From Pontibacter sp. HSC-14F20 (lineage in GTDB: Bacteria; Bacteroidota; Bacteroidia; Cytophagales; Hymenobacteraceae), in NCBI RefSeq assembly GCF_019599265.1, contig NZ_JAHZTC010000023.1, positions 1 through 63,032 of the forward strand: a stretch of DNA of 63,032 bases, read 5' to 3'. The notes below the pieces were generated by a model that was given only the letters and a program-made list of their open reading frames with translations, was not told the DNA's origin and made no database searches. The translations under genes were made by a program, and so were the position numbers. Within the stretch, counting starts at the first letter, position 1; the number at the start of each line of letters is the position of its first letter. Of the stretch, positions 34,905 to 42,927 are shown one piece after another.

Positions 34905-35828
34905 ATGGAAAATCCCCAGATCAGCCTGACCATTCGCAATGTCTCGAAAACCTACGCGAATGGCGTACACGCATTGAACAATGTTACCCTGGACATTCCC
35001 CAAGGTATGTACGGCCTGCTAGGCCCTAACGGTGCCGGGAAATCTACCCTGATGCGCACGCTGGCCACCTTGCAGGAACCCGATGAAGGAAGCATACACT
35101 TGGGCGACATAGATGTGTTGCGTCAGAAGGAGGAGGTGCGGCAGACGCTGGGGTATCTGCCACAGGAGTTCGGGGTATACCCAAAAGTGAGTGCAGAAGA
35201 AATGCTGGATTACTTTGCAGTACTAAAGGGCATCACCCAGCGCGCATCACGCAAAGAAGTAACGGAGAGTTTACTCAAACAAACCAATCTCTGGGACAAG
35301 CGCAAACAAAAGCTGGGGGGATTCTCAGGCGGCATGAAGCAACGCTTCGGGGTGGCCGTGGCGCTCCTGGGCAACCCCAAACTATTGATTGTGGACGAGC
35401 CGACGGCCGGACTGGACCCAGCAGAACGCGTGCGTTTCCTGAACCTTTTGAGCGAAGTAGGCGAGAACAGTGTGGTGCTCCTGTCTACCCACATCGTGGA
35501 AGATGTATCAGAGCTGTGCACCAACATGGCCATCATCAACAAGGGACAGATACTGCTACAGGCAAACACCCAACAAGCTGTGGCTGCACTGGAAGGCAGC
35601 ATCTGGCGAAAACTAACTGATAAAAGTAATCTGCCTGCCCTGGAGCAGGAGCATCAGGTCATTTCTGCCAAGCTCCTGAGCGGGCGAACCATGGTGCACA
35701 TCTATAGCGAGGAAAACCCCGGGAATGGATTTGAACTGGCGGTGCCGGACCTGGAAGACGTGTACTTTTCTGCCATGACGGGCAATCATGGGCAACCGCA
35801 AAAAGTGAAGGAGGAGGTGCAACTATGA
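34905..35828 (+). CDS. ABC transporter ATP-binding protein (ABC-2 partner)
   Basis: 307 aa from the ATG at 34905. The frame is open from 34860, but the extra residues are unlike the family start. Walker A is GPNGAGKST, the signature is LGGFSGGMKQRFGVAVALLG and Walker B is LLIVDEPTAGLDP, with switch His in LLSTHIVEDV. The C-terminal 90 residues form an accessory domain. It overlaps the permease gene by 4 bp (ATGA), a standard sign of coupled translation. It should energise the fused permease-peptidase downstream. Confidence 0.94.
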   Translation: MENPQISLTIRNVSKTYANGVHALNNVTLDIPQGMYGLLGPNGAGKSTLMRTLATLQEPDEGSIHLGDIDVLRQKEEVRQTLGYLPQEFGVYPKVSAEEMLDYFAVLKGITQRASRKEVTESLLKQTNLWDKRKQKLGGFSGGMKQRFGVAVALLGNPKLLIVDEPTAGLDPAERVRFLNLLSEVGENSVVLLSTHIVEDVSELCTNMAIINKGQILLQANTQQAVAALEGSIWRKLTDKSNLPALEQEHQVISAKLLSGRTMVHIYSEENPGNGFELAVPDLEDVYFSAMTGNHGQPQKVKEEVQL

Positions 35829-38800
35829 AGTTCCTGAAAATTCTTCACCTGGAGTTCACCTACCAGTTGCGCAGTATCCCTACCTGGCTTTATTTCCTGG
35901 TCCAATTAGTCCTTGCTTTTCTATGGATGATCGGGAATTACATCCATGACGCGCGGGATGGTTATTTCTTGTTTAATGCGCCCATCGTGATTGGGGCTGT
36001 TACAGTTTTATGCAGTGTTGCGTGGCTTTTGATAGGCGCATCAGTGGCGGGTGATGCGGCGGCCCGCGACGTGGAGACACGTATGTTCTCGCTAACTTAC
36101 ACCGCTCCTGCGAGCAAAGGCGAATATCTGGGGGGCAGGTTTTTGGCCGCTTTCTGCCTCAATTTCATCATCCTGCTCGGCATTCCGCTGGGCATTCTGA
36201 TTGGCCTGTACCTTACGGGGGTAGAACCTGAGATTATGGGCCCATTTAGGTTGGCCACCTATCTGACTACCTTTTTCTATATCATTCTGCCCAACACGTT
36301 TATTGTGACGGCTATCCAGTTCTCGCTGGCGGCGCTCACCAGAAGGGCCATGGCAAGTTATTTAGGCGGAGCCATCCTTTTTGTAGCCGCGTTCATTCTA
36401 GGGCAAGTTCTGCAAGACAAAGGGGAGTGGGGGAATTTAATAGATCCCGTGGGCTTTACCCCAATCCAGAGCCAGTTGTCCAATGAATGGAGCCCGCTGG
36501 AAAAGAACACGCGCCTGCTCGCACTGGAAGGCACGCTGCTTCTGAACCGCCTCCTTTGGCTCTGTATTGCGGTGGGCATGTTGGCGCTTACCTATTTCCG
36601 TTTTCGATTCATTTTGCCAGAAACAGGTCAAAAACCAAAGCAAGCCATCCAACCAGAAACAACGATGGCAGGACTGAAGTGGGGCAACGGAGGATTGGGG
36701 AAGGCATTGCCACAAATCGAAGGGATGTTTGGCTTGGCCACCCACTTACGCCAGTTGCGCCTTCTTTTCTGGAAAGGCTTTTTGCAGGTAGGCAAAAGTT
36801 TTACAGGACTCCCTCTTTTGGCGGCCATCGCCCTGATGGCATCCTTTGCCTTGGAGGGAAACCTGAAGGCCAAAGGCGTTCCCATATTACCTAAAACTGA
36901 CCATATCCTGAATCTTCTGACGGCATCTATCACAGAGATTGATTTCTTCTACCTTGTCATTGCCCTGCTAACTGTTTACTATGCCGGGGAGTTGGTGTGG
37001 CGGGAACGGGAAACAGGCCTGAGTGAGATTGCACATGCAACACCAGTGCCGGAGTGGGTACTTTTCCTGAGCAAGTTTTTGGCGCTTAGTCTGGTATTGG
37101 TAGGGTGGCTGACCTTCCTGATGACGGCCGCAATCCTCGCGCAGATTAGCAGGGGCGGCAGTCCTGAGATAAGGCTATACCTGCAAGGTTTTTTTGGATT
37201 ACAGTTAGTAGATTGCCTCCTGTTTGCTTTGCTGGCCCTCTTTGTGCACGTGCTGGTCAATCAGAAATTCGTGGCCCATTTGGTGGCCCTGTTAATTTAC
37301 GGGTTCATCCTCTTTGCCCCAAATCTGGGCGTGGAGCACAAGCTTCTCATCTATGGGGCCAGCCCAAAATGGTCGTATACAGACATGGTGGGCTATGGGG
37401 TTTCCCTGGCGCCGTGGCTGTGGTTTAAGCTTTACTGGGTGGCGTGGGCACTACTGGTGGCCGTGGCAGCCAAGTTACTATGGGTACGGAGCCGGGAAGG
37501 AAGTATACGGTCACGTCTCCAGCTAGCCCGCAGGCGCTTTACCCGCTCCACGGCTTTAGTTACCATTGTCTTAGCGGGTCTTGTTCTCACGTTGGGCAGC
37601 TTCATTTTCTATAACACCAATGTACTAAATGACTACTCCTCTGCCTCTGAAATCTTAGTGGAACGAGCGGAATATGAAAAGCTATATCGGAAGTATAAAG
37701 ACAGGCCACAACCGCTCCTGACCAAGACCAAGTTACACGTGGAGATTTATCCTGAGCAGCGGGAGGTAGACATACGTGCCACTTACTTTTTGGTAAACAA
37801 TACAAACGTCGCCATTGACTCTATCCATCTGGCTACTACACCGGACGTTCAAACCATCAAGGTTGCCTTTGATCGGAGTGCTGAGAAGCTACTAACTGAT
37901 GAAAAGTTAAGGTACCATATTTACGCCCTACGCACACCACTACAGCCCGGAGACTCCCTGCGACTCAGCTTTGAAGTGCATTCTAAGGCTCTCGGCTTTG
38001 CGAACAGCGGAGCAGACGCCTCTGTGATGGCTAATAGTACCAACTTCCGGAATTATGAATGGTTGCCTGCCATTGGCTATCAGGATTACCGTGAGCTGGA
38101 TGATGCTGGTTCCAGAAGCAAGTATGGACTTTCTCCTCGGCCTATAACTTCTTCTCTTTATGATAAAAAGGCGCGCCTAACTGCCCCTTTTGCTGAGCGT
38201 GTTTCCGTTGAAGCGGTCGTGGGCACGAATGGTGATCAAATCGTGGTAGCGCCGGGAGCCTTGCGCCGGACCTGGACCAAAGGCAACCGCCGCTACTTCC
38301 GTTATGTGACGGATGCTCCCATCAAACATGAATACAACTTCTTCTCTGCGAAGTATGCGGTGCATGAAAAGCAGTGGAAGGATGTGGTGATTCAAATTTA
38401 CTATGTCCCAGGCCAAACAGAGAATCTGGAGCGCATGGCGCGGAGTGTGGAGGCCTCGCTGGAGTATTACACCAAGCAATTTGGATCTTACCCACACCGG
38501 CAGATTAGGTTGGTGTCGTACCCTGGGTACGGATTTGGAAATCACGCAGCCCCCATCAATATTACCGCCCAGGAGGGATTTTTCCTCCTGGACCCGAAGA
38601 AGGACGAACGAGGTTTTGATCTGGTAACAGCGGTGGTGGCCCATGAAGTGGCGCATCAGTGGTGGGGCAATCAGGTAGACCCCGCCTTGGTAGAGGGCTC
38701 GGGATTGCTTTCTGAGAGTATGGCATGGTATTCGGCAATGGGAGTTTTAGAAGAGAAATACGGGCCAGAGCATTTACAGAAACTGTTGAGCTTTTTACGT

Positions 38801-39418
38801 GAGGAGTATGAAACACCACGGACTAAGGCGTCAGTACCTTTGCTACAAGCCACCGACTGGTACCACAACTACCGCAAAGGCCCTATGGTGCTTTATGCCT
38901 TGAGCCACTACATGGGAAAGGAACGTGTGAATGGTGCGTTGAGAAATTTGCTGAAGAAGCACGCTGCCGGAAAGCCGCCGTTTCCTACCTCTCTTGACCT
39001 TTACCAAGAACTTAAGACGGTAACGCCAGACTCTATACAACCTCTGCTTCATGATTTCTTTGAGAAAAATACTTTCTGGGAACTGGAGACAAAACAGGTA
39101 AGGGCAAAGCAAACCAAAGCAGGAGCCTGGCAAGTGACCCTCAACGTGCAGGCGCGAAAATTTGTGGTGGACAGTATAGGTGTAGAGACTGCCTTGCCCT
39201 TGCATGAGTGGATTGAGATTGGTGTCTTTCCTGAAGCCAAAGCTTACAAAATAGTTGAGAAACCACTCTACCTGCAGAAGCACCGCCTACGCACCGGTCA
39301 ACAGGCCATCACAGTAACCGTGCCACGCAAGCCTTCCCGCGCAGGTATAGATCCCAATAACTTGCTTATTGATTGGGAAATGCGGGATAATGTTAAGGAA
39401 GTCGTACTTGAGCAATAG
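35825..39418 (+). CDS. ABC-2 permease fused to an M1-family metallopeptidase domain
   Basis: 1197 aa. The N-terminal half (about residues 1-600) has some twelve membrane helices in two ABC-2 permease-like sets. The C-terminal half (about 620-1197) is an extracytoplasmic M1/gluzincin aminopeptidase-like domain. Zinc ligands are in HEVAHQWWGNQ (H940, E941, H944), and a downstream SESMAWYSA Glu (E964) is the likely third ligand. YHNYRKGPMVLYAL carries the catalytic-type Tyr region. The fusion type is known in Bacteroidetes, but its substrate is not established here. Exported peptide or lipoprotein processing coupled to transport is a guess. The ATPase is encoded just upstream with a 4-bp overlap. 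Confidence 0.92.
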   Translation: MKFLKILHLEFTYQLRSIPTWLYFLVQLVLAFLWMIGNYIHDARDGYFLFNAPIVIGAVTVLCSVAWLLIGASVAGDAAARDVETRMFSLTYTAPASKGEYLGGRFLAAFCLNFIILLGIPLGILIGLYLTGVEPEIMGPFRLATYLTTFFYIILPNTFIVTAIQFSLAALTRRAMASYLGGAILFVAAFILGQVLQDKGEWGNLIDPVGFTPIQSQLSNEWSPLEKNTRLLALEGTLLLNRLLWLCIAVGMLALTYFRFRFILPETGQKPKQAIQPETTMAGLKWGNGGLGKALPQIEGMFGLATHLRQLRLLFWKGFLQVGKSFTGLPLLAAIALMASFALEGNLKAKGVPILPKTDHILNLLTASITEIDFFYLVIALLTVYYAGELVWRERETGLSEIAHATPVPEWVLFLSKFLALSLVLVGWLTFLMTAAILAQISRGGSPEIRLYLQGFFGLQLVDCLLFALLALFVHVLVNQKFVAHLVALLIYGFILFAPNLGVEHKLLIYGASPKWSYTDMVGYGVSLAPWLWFKLYWVAWALLVAVAAKLLWVRSREGSIRSRLQLARRRFTRSTALVTIVLAGLVLTLGSFIFYNTNVLNDYSSASEILVERAEYEKLYRKYKDRPQPLLTKTKLHVEIYPEQREVDIRATYFLVNNTNVAIDSIHLATTPDVQTIKVAFDRSAEKLLTDEKLRYHIYALRTPLQPGDSLRLSFEVHSKALGFANSGADASVMANSTNFRNYEWLPAIGYQDYRELDDAGSRSKYGLSPRPITSSLYDKKARLTAPFAERVSVEAVVGTNGDQIVVAPGALRRTWTKGNRRYFRYVTDAPIKHEYNFFSAKYAVHEKQWKDVVIQIYYVPGQTENLERMARSVEASLEYYTKQFGSYPHRQIRLVSYPGYGFGNHAAPINITAQEGFFLLDPKKDERGFDLVTAVVAHEVAHQWWGNQVDPALVEGSGLLSESMAWYSAMGVLEEKYGPEHLQKLLSFLREEYETPRTKASVPLLQATDWYHNYRKGPMVLYALSHYMGKERVNGALRNLLKKHAAGKPPFPTSLDLYQELKTVTPDSIQPLLHDFFEKNTFWELETKQVRAKQTKAGAWQVTLNVQARKFVVDSIGVETALPLHEWIEIGVFPEAKAYKIVEKPLYLQKHRLRTGQQAITVTVPRKPSRAGIDPNNLLIDWEMRDNVKEVVLEQ

Positions 39419-39558
39419 TAGCTTAAGTTAAAACTAGTCTTCGCTTGAACTGAATAATATCACAGTTATTACTGTAGTGTCCCTGGCATCATCAGCGGTG
39501 CTTCTTTGTAATTTGGGCTCAAATCCCTCGCTCCCTGCTGGTAGCGATACCAAAGAGC

Positions 39559-39595
39559 AAAGCCCATCAATCATTGATGGGCTTTCTCATTTTGG
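39559..39595 (+). terminator. Rho-independent terminator after the permease-peptidase gene
   Basis: A perfect 12-bp stem AAAGCCCATCAA / TTGATGGGCTTT (39559-39570, 39574-39585) with a 3-base loop is followed by CTCATTTT. It lies 140 bp after the stop and ends the ABC transcript. The symmetric stem may also serve the converging TetR gene. Confidence 0.8.
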
Positions 39596-39639
39596 TTTTC
39601 CCCCAAGGGATACCTTGTCACCATAATTCTGGAGATAGT

Positions 39640-40248
39640 TTAATGCTTCTCCAGCAGCCCATGAAAGATCAGACTAGCCAGGCCTTCATACACGGCAGAA
39701 GGGGTGTAGTCAATATCTTGCATGAGTTCTGGTGGAACCTGGCTTATAAACTCCGGGTCCAGGATTTTCTCCAGGGCACTGGCGTATAGCAGCACGGCCA
39801 GCGAGATATTAGCGTCTTTCCGGATATAGCCCTTCTGGTTCCCCTCCTCCAGCAAAGTTTTAAATCGCTTAAAAGCCGCCTCGGTGCGGTACTGTTGTAG
39901 CAGCTGCCAGGTTTTGGGAGTGTGCTTTCTGATGTCGGTGAGCAGTTGCCCGTTGATGCATGCAAAGCGCTGCCCCACAGTGCGGAAGACCTGCTCTGCT
40001 TTATGGGCAAAATCGGCTTCCTCCCGCTGGAGCAGGTTTTCAACGTCCCGCTGCAATGCTTCCAGGTAATGCTTAATCACGGCGTGGAGCAATTCCTCTT
40101 TTCCTCTGAAGTACTGATAGAGCGTTTTTTTACTCATACCCAGTTGTTTGGCCAGGTCAGCCATTAGTACTTTGCTGTAGCCCTGGTTGAAGAACTGTTG
40201 TTGCGCCTCCTGCAGAATCAGATTTTTTGGGGTATTGGTCGAGTCCAT
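39640..40248 (-). CDS. TetR/AcrR-family transcriptional regulator
   Basis: 202 aa. The N-terminal helix-turn-helix (residues about 10-55) reads ILQEAQQQFFNQGYSKVLMADLAKQLGMSKKTLYQYFRGKEEL, the standard TetR pattern. The alpha-helical C-terminal ligand domain is not specific. No neighbouring efflux gene is divergent from it, so its target cannot be guessed from context. It is read towards the ABC operon terminator. A strong terminator for the gene at 40446 lies 80 bp upstream, so it needs its own promoter in the short gap 40249-40325, where none is obvious. Confidence 0.9.
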   Translation of the reverse strand: MDSTNTPKNLILQEAQQQFFNQGYSKVLMADLAKQLGMSKKTLYQYFRGKEELLHAVIKHYLEALQRDVENLLQREEADFAHKAEQVFRTVGQRFACINGQLLTDIRKHTPKTWQLLQQYRTEAAFKRFKTLLEEGNQKGYIRKDANISLAVLLYASALEKILDPEFISQVPPELMQDIDYTPSAVYEGLASLIFHGLLEKH

Positions 40249-40324
40249 AGTATTGGGGTGTGCTTCATGATCACCGGCTTAGCTGCAAAGGTATCAACAG
40301 CTGGGTCCGGGAGGCTTTATACGA

Positions 40325-40374
40325 CAAAAAAATCTCCTGCAGTCAGTATTTTTACTGACAATAGCAGGAGATTT
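40325..40374 (-). terminator. Rho-independent terminator of the cold-shock-domain gene
   Basis: An 11-bp outer stem AAATCTCCTGC / GCAGGAGATTT encloses a second stem TCAGTA / TACTGA. On the reverse strand it is followed by a run of seven T. It ends the transcript of the gene at 40446-40901. Confidence 0.8.
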
Positions 40375-40445
40375 CAGCTATATAATCACCTAAGTTAAGC
40401 TGGATGGTTCAAAGCTTAATTTTTAAGCTTTTGAGCCACAGGGTA

Positions 40446-40901
40446 TTACGCCAGCTTAACGTTAACAGCGTTCAATCCTTTCGGGCCTTTTTCGACCTCA
40501 AAAGTAACACGATCATTTTCCTTGATCGCATTTACCAAGCCATTCTGGTGCACAAAGATGCGTTCCTGGCTTACATGATCCTGGATAAAGCCATAGCCTT
40601 TCGAATCGTTGAAAAAAGAAACGGTTCCTTTTCGGATCAGGTCAGCCGGGTCGATCTCAGCCTGCTTGGCCACACCGATCTGGATTTCTTCCTGTTTGAA
40701 TTCTTTTTTCTTCTTCGTAGGATCTGGCGGCGTGTCGGTGATATTGCCGAACTCGTCCACATAGGCCATCATTTCATCCAGGCCTTTCCCTTTGTCAGAG
40801 TTGGCTATACGCTCCTCGCGCTTCTGCTCTTTGTCTTGTCTTTTCTTAAGTCTCTTCTTCTCTTTTTCTTTTTTGCTGAAGGTTTCTTGTGATCTACCCA
40901 T
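40446..40901 (-). CDS. Cold-shock-domain protein with charged N-terminal extension
   Basis: 151 aa. The C-terminal 65 residues form a cold-shock domain with RNP1-like KGYGFIQD and RNP2-like RIFVHQNGL, after the start block KGTVSFFND. The first 80 residues are highly charged (KKEKEKKRLKKRQDKEQKRE and a KKKKEFKQEE stretch) and probably disordered. CSD proteins bind single-stranded RNA or DNA and unfold RNA. The basic extension may add RNA affinity, as in other bacterial CSD proteins with such tails. It is closely related to the short cold-shock protein at 41318 (same ending GLNAxNVKxA). Confidence 0.9.
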   Translation of the reverse strand: MGRSQETFSKKEKEKKRLKKRQDKEQKREERIANSDKGKGLDEMMAYVDEFGNITDTPPDPTKKKKEFKQEEIQIGVAKQAEIDPADLIRKGTVSFFNDSKGYGFIQDHVSQERIFVHQNGLVNAIKENDRVTFEVEKGPKGLNAVNVKLA

Positions 40902-40952
40902 ATATGCTGTTAAATGATCTATAAAATAATGGTATGCTAATGCACAGGTTTT

Positions 40953-41180
40953 TTAGTACCTGAACAGGAAATTTGTGCCGTTTCGAATCCACTTTTCAAA
41001 AAATGAATTGTCGTTATACTCGCCGGTCACAAGTTCGAAATCGGGTTGGTCTCTGTTTGTACGTGAGTTCATGAACTTTGGGAGGGAATCCTGATTGTTT
41101 GGGGTCCAGTCCTGTCCTTTCTGGAGGGCTACGCAGATGTACTCGCGGGTGGTAGTGTCTACCAGGTATCTTCTATTCAT
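40953..41180 (-). CDS. Hypothetical small protein
   Basis: 75 aa, starting MNRRYLVDTTTREYICVALQ. It is soluble, with no signal or membrane segment and many aromatic and polar residues. I do not recognise the family. It lies between two cold-shock-domain genes on the same strand, and no other frame on either strand makes better sense of this interval. Expression and function are unknown. Confidence 0.6.
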   Translation of the reverse strand: MNRRYLVDTTTREYICVALQKGQDWTPNNQDSLPKFMNSRTNRDQPDFELVTGEYNDNSFFEKWIRNGTNFLFRY

Positions 41181-41261
41181 CGTAAGGAGGGGTTAGGTGA
41201 AACATTGCCAGGGCGGCATTATACTAACGGGAAGTGGTGCAAAAACATGCACATCAAACTT

Positions 41262-41294
41262 AAAAAAAAGCCTCACCCGCAGGCAAGGCTTTTC
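41262..41294 (-). terminator. Terminator of the cold-shock gene
   Basis: On the reverse strand, AAGCCT...AGGCTT form a short stem around TGCCTGCGGGTG and are followed by eight T. It lies 24 bp after the stop of the 63-aa cold-shock protein. Confidence 0.7.
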
Positions 41295-41317
41295 TCGAAA
41301 TGACTTATATCTGAAAA

Positions 41318-41509
41318 CTAAGCACGCTTAACGTTAATCGCGTTCAGTCCTTTTCTGCCTTCCTGCAGCTCAAAAGTCACTTTGTCGTTTTCCTGGATTT
41401 CATGTACCAGGCCAGTCACGTGTACAAAGTACTCCTGATCTGTGCTGTCTTCTTTAATAAAACCAAAACCTTTCAGGTCATTAAAGAATTTTACTGTTCC
41501 GTTATTCAT
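41318..41509 (-). CDS. Cold-shock protein (CspA family)
   Basis: 63 aa, a complete single CSD. It has NGTVKFFNDLKGFGFIKED (RNP1 GFGFI), EYFVHVTGL (RNP2) and the ending GRKGLNAINVKRA. It acts as an RNA chaperone in the cytoplasm. The gene has its own terminator and an AT-rich upstream region (41510-41600 carries the probable promoter and leader), so it is likely monocistronic. The start is supported by the near-invariant MNNGTVKFF opening. Confidence 0.95.
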   Translation of the reverse strand: MNNGTVKFFNDLKGFGFIKEDSTDQEYFVHVTGLVHEIQENDKVTFELQEGRKGLNAINVKRA

Positions 41510-41810
41510 TCTGTGTTGTTTAATTATATACTAACTACATTATAGAAAGTATATAGGTTCATTTATTTTTTTACAATGTACGATAAAAATTTTACAATTC
41601 CGAGGCACAGTCTGTTTTATTACCAGAGTTATATATTCAACAAAACCGATTCCACTGGCAAAAGTGCGTTTGCGCGCTCCAAAGCCAATTGCCTGCCTTA
41701 ATAACGGGGCAGCATGCGGAAAGTTAATGACCAGTGCGAGGACAGATTATGAAATAAAAAAACGCAAAGAAGTTGGTGTTCACTAAAAAGTATTTAAATT
41801 GGCCGTTGAA

Positions 41811-41870
41811 ATGAACAAGCAACAGACATCTTATACCTTCTTTTTTTACTTTTTTCCTCACAAGGACTAA
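41811..41870 (+). CDS. Phe/Tyr leader peptide 1 of the pheA operon
   Basis: A 19-codon frame encodes MNKQQTSYTFFFYFFPHKD. Five Phe and two Tyr are packed into eleven codons (41832-41855). It resembles in design the E. coli pheL peptide, and 30 bp later a terminator follows. The DNA allows the three alternative pairings of a classical attenuator. The 1:2 pairing joins CTTTTTTCC inside the Phe codons (41849-41857) with GGAAAAGG (41875-41882). The 2:3 pairing joins GCGGG just after the stop (41872-41876) with CCCGC (41904-41908). The 3:4 pairing is the terminator. Ribosome stalling at Phe codons would favour 2:3 and read-through. Translation is inferred; a TTGG-N18-TAAATTGG promoter-like pair lies just upstream (41773-41802). 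Confidence 0.8.
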   Translation: MNKQQTSYTFFFYFFPHKD

Positions 41871-41900
41871 AGCGGGAAAAGGTATATGTCACCATATAGA

Positions 41901-41931
41901 GGCCCCGCATTGAGCGGGGCCTTTTTTATTT
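41901..41931 (+). terminator. Attenuator terminator 1
   Basis: A perfect 8-bp GC stem GGCCCCGC / GCGGGGCC (41901-41908, 41914-41921) is followed by TTTTTTATTTT. It stops transcription before pheA unless the alternative pairing with GCGGG at 41872 forms. A smaller hairpin TATATG/CATATA lies just before it. Confidence 0.85.
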
Positions 41932-41948
41932 TATAAACTTCAGATTAG

Positions 41949-42029
41949 ATGCACGCGACGCAGCAGAATTTTTATTACAGCTTTGGTCTTAGCTTTTACT
42001 TTTTTGGTAAACGCCCGGGGCTGTATTGA
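41949..42029 (+). CDS. Phe/Tyr leader peptide 2 of the pheA operon
   Basis: A second short frame of 26 codons, starting MHATQQNFYYSFGLSFYFFG. It has five Phe and four Tyr, with clusters FYY (codons 8-10) and FYFF (codons 16-19). It begins 18 bp after the first terminator's T-run and leads into a second terminator. CCGGGGC near its end (42015-42021) pairs perfectly with GCCCCGG (42059-42065) in the left arm of that terminator. This gives a seven-pair all-GC antiterminator available when the ribosome stalls early. A ribosome reaching the stop at 42027 would cover it. Two independent Phe/Tyr-rich frames in exact register with terminators make chance unlikely. Confidence 0.8.
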   Translation: MHATQQNFYYSFGLSFYFFGKRPGLY

Positions 42030-42057
42030 TTATAGGTTAACTGTCAATTATCACCAG

Positions 42058-42091
42058 CGCCCCGGAGTCTTACTTCGGGGCGTTTTTTTTT
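42058..42091 (+). terminator. Attenuator terminator 2, directly before pheA
   Basis: Stem CGCCCCGGA / TTCGGGGCG (42058-42066, 42074-42082) with one wobble pair, loop of seven, then nine T. The T-run ends only 7 bp before the pheA ATG at 42099. Confidence 0.88.
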
Positions 42092-42098
42092 GATTCAT

Positions 42099-42917
42099 AT
42101 GAAAATAGCAATTCAAGGGATAGCGGGAGCATTCCACGAAGAGGCCGCCCGGCTCCGGTTCGGCGATCAGCCCATTGAGATAATGCCTTGCCTTACGTTC
42201 CGGGAACTGGCTGAAGTGGTTGCCTCCGGACTGGCCGACAGGGGTATCATGGCAATAGAGAATACCATAGCGGGCACGATACAGCCTAATCTGGAGCTCA
42301 TAAGGGAGCAGCAGCTATGGATAAGCGACGAAGTGATCATGCGCATTCGTCAGCATTTGGGCGGCGTGCCCGGCTCGTCGCTTGAAGATATACGCCAGGT
42401 ATACTCCCACTACATGGCCCTGAACCAGTGCCGGCCCTTCTTCGAGGCATACCCCGCTATAGAACTGATCGAAGCGGAGGATACGGCCCTGAGTGTCCGG
42501 AATGTCGCCAAGGCTGGTTCTAAAGAACTCGCAGCTATTGGCAGTGCGCTGGCCATTTCCCAGAACGGCCTGATCGTGCTCGGGGAGGGGATCGAGGCAA
42601 GCAAGCAAAACTATACCCGTTTTTTGATCCTGGACAGACAGCCACAACAGATCACCTCCTACAACAAAGCGACCATCAGTCTGGTGCTGCAACCCCATCC
42701 GGAGGCTTTCACAGAGGCCATAGCGCTGCTGCAGGAGCGGCACATTCAGGTTTCCAAAATCGAATCGGTGGCTATACCTGACCGGCCCTTTCACTACCGC
42801 TATTATCTGGACCTACGCTTCGAGGCTGAAGAACAGCTGGAAGAGCTGCTGTTGTCACTCCATATCCTGGCCGGATCTGTCGAGCTGATGGGGAAATACA
42901 CTGCCTATACCTTATAA
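42099..42917 (+). CDS. pheA: Prephenate dehydratase with ACT domain
   Basis: 272 aa from the ATG at 42099. A TTG at 42090 lies in the terminator T-run and is rejected. The dehydratase domain opens IAIQGIAGAFHEEAARLRFG and contains MAIENTIAGTIQPNLELI and ELAAIGSALAI. The C-terminal ACT domain (about 190-272) has KIESVAIPDRPFHYRYYLDL, the ESRP-like Phe-binding region, so the enzyme is probably feedback inhibited by phenylalanine. It converts prephenate to phenylpyruvate. It lacks a chorismate mutase domain; that activity is in the fused protein at 44149. It is the first structural gene after the double attenuator. Confidence 0.95.
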   Translation: MKIAIQGIAGAFHEEAARLRFGDQPIEIMPCLTFRELAEVVASGLADRGIMAIENTIAGTIQPNLELIREQQLWISDEVIMRIRQHLGGVPGSSLEDIRQVYSHYMALNQCRPFFEAYPAIELIEAEDTALSVRNVAKAGSKELAAIGSALAISQNGLIVLGEGIEASKQNYTRFLILDRQPQQITSYNKATISLVLQPHPEAFTEAIALLQERHIQVSKIESVAIPDRPFHYRYYLDLRFEAEEQLEELLLSLHILAGSVELMGKYTAYTL

Positions 42918-42927
42918 ACAAATTGTT

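Noticed and set aside
39500..39545. Stretch GGGCTCAAATCCC followed by GCTCCC resembles the T-arm and 3' end of a tRNA
   Set aside because: No anticodon or D arm upstream, the loop has C instead of T at the conserved position, and the stem is incomplete. At most a tRNA scrap or chance, so not listed as an RNA gene or attachment site.
42090..42098. Upstream TTG start for pheA
   Set aside because: Lies at the end of the terminator T-run; the ATG at 42099 matches the family start.
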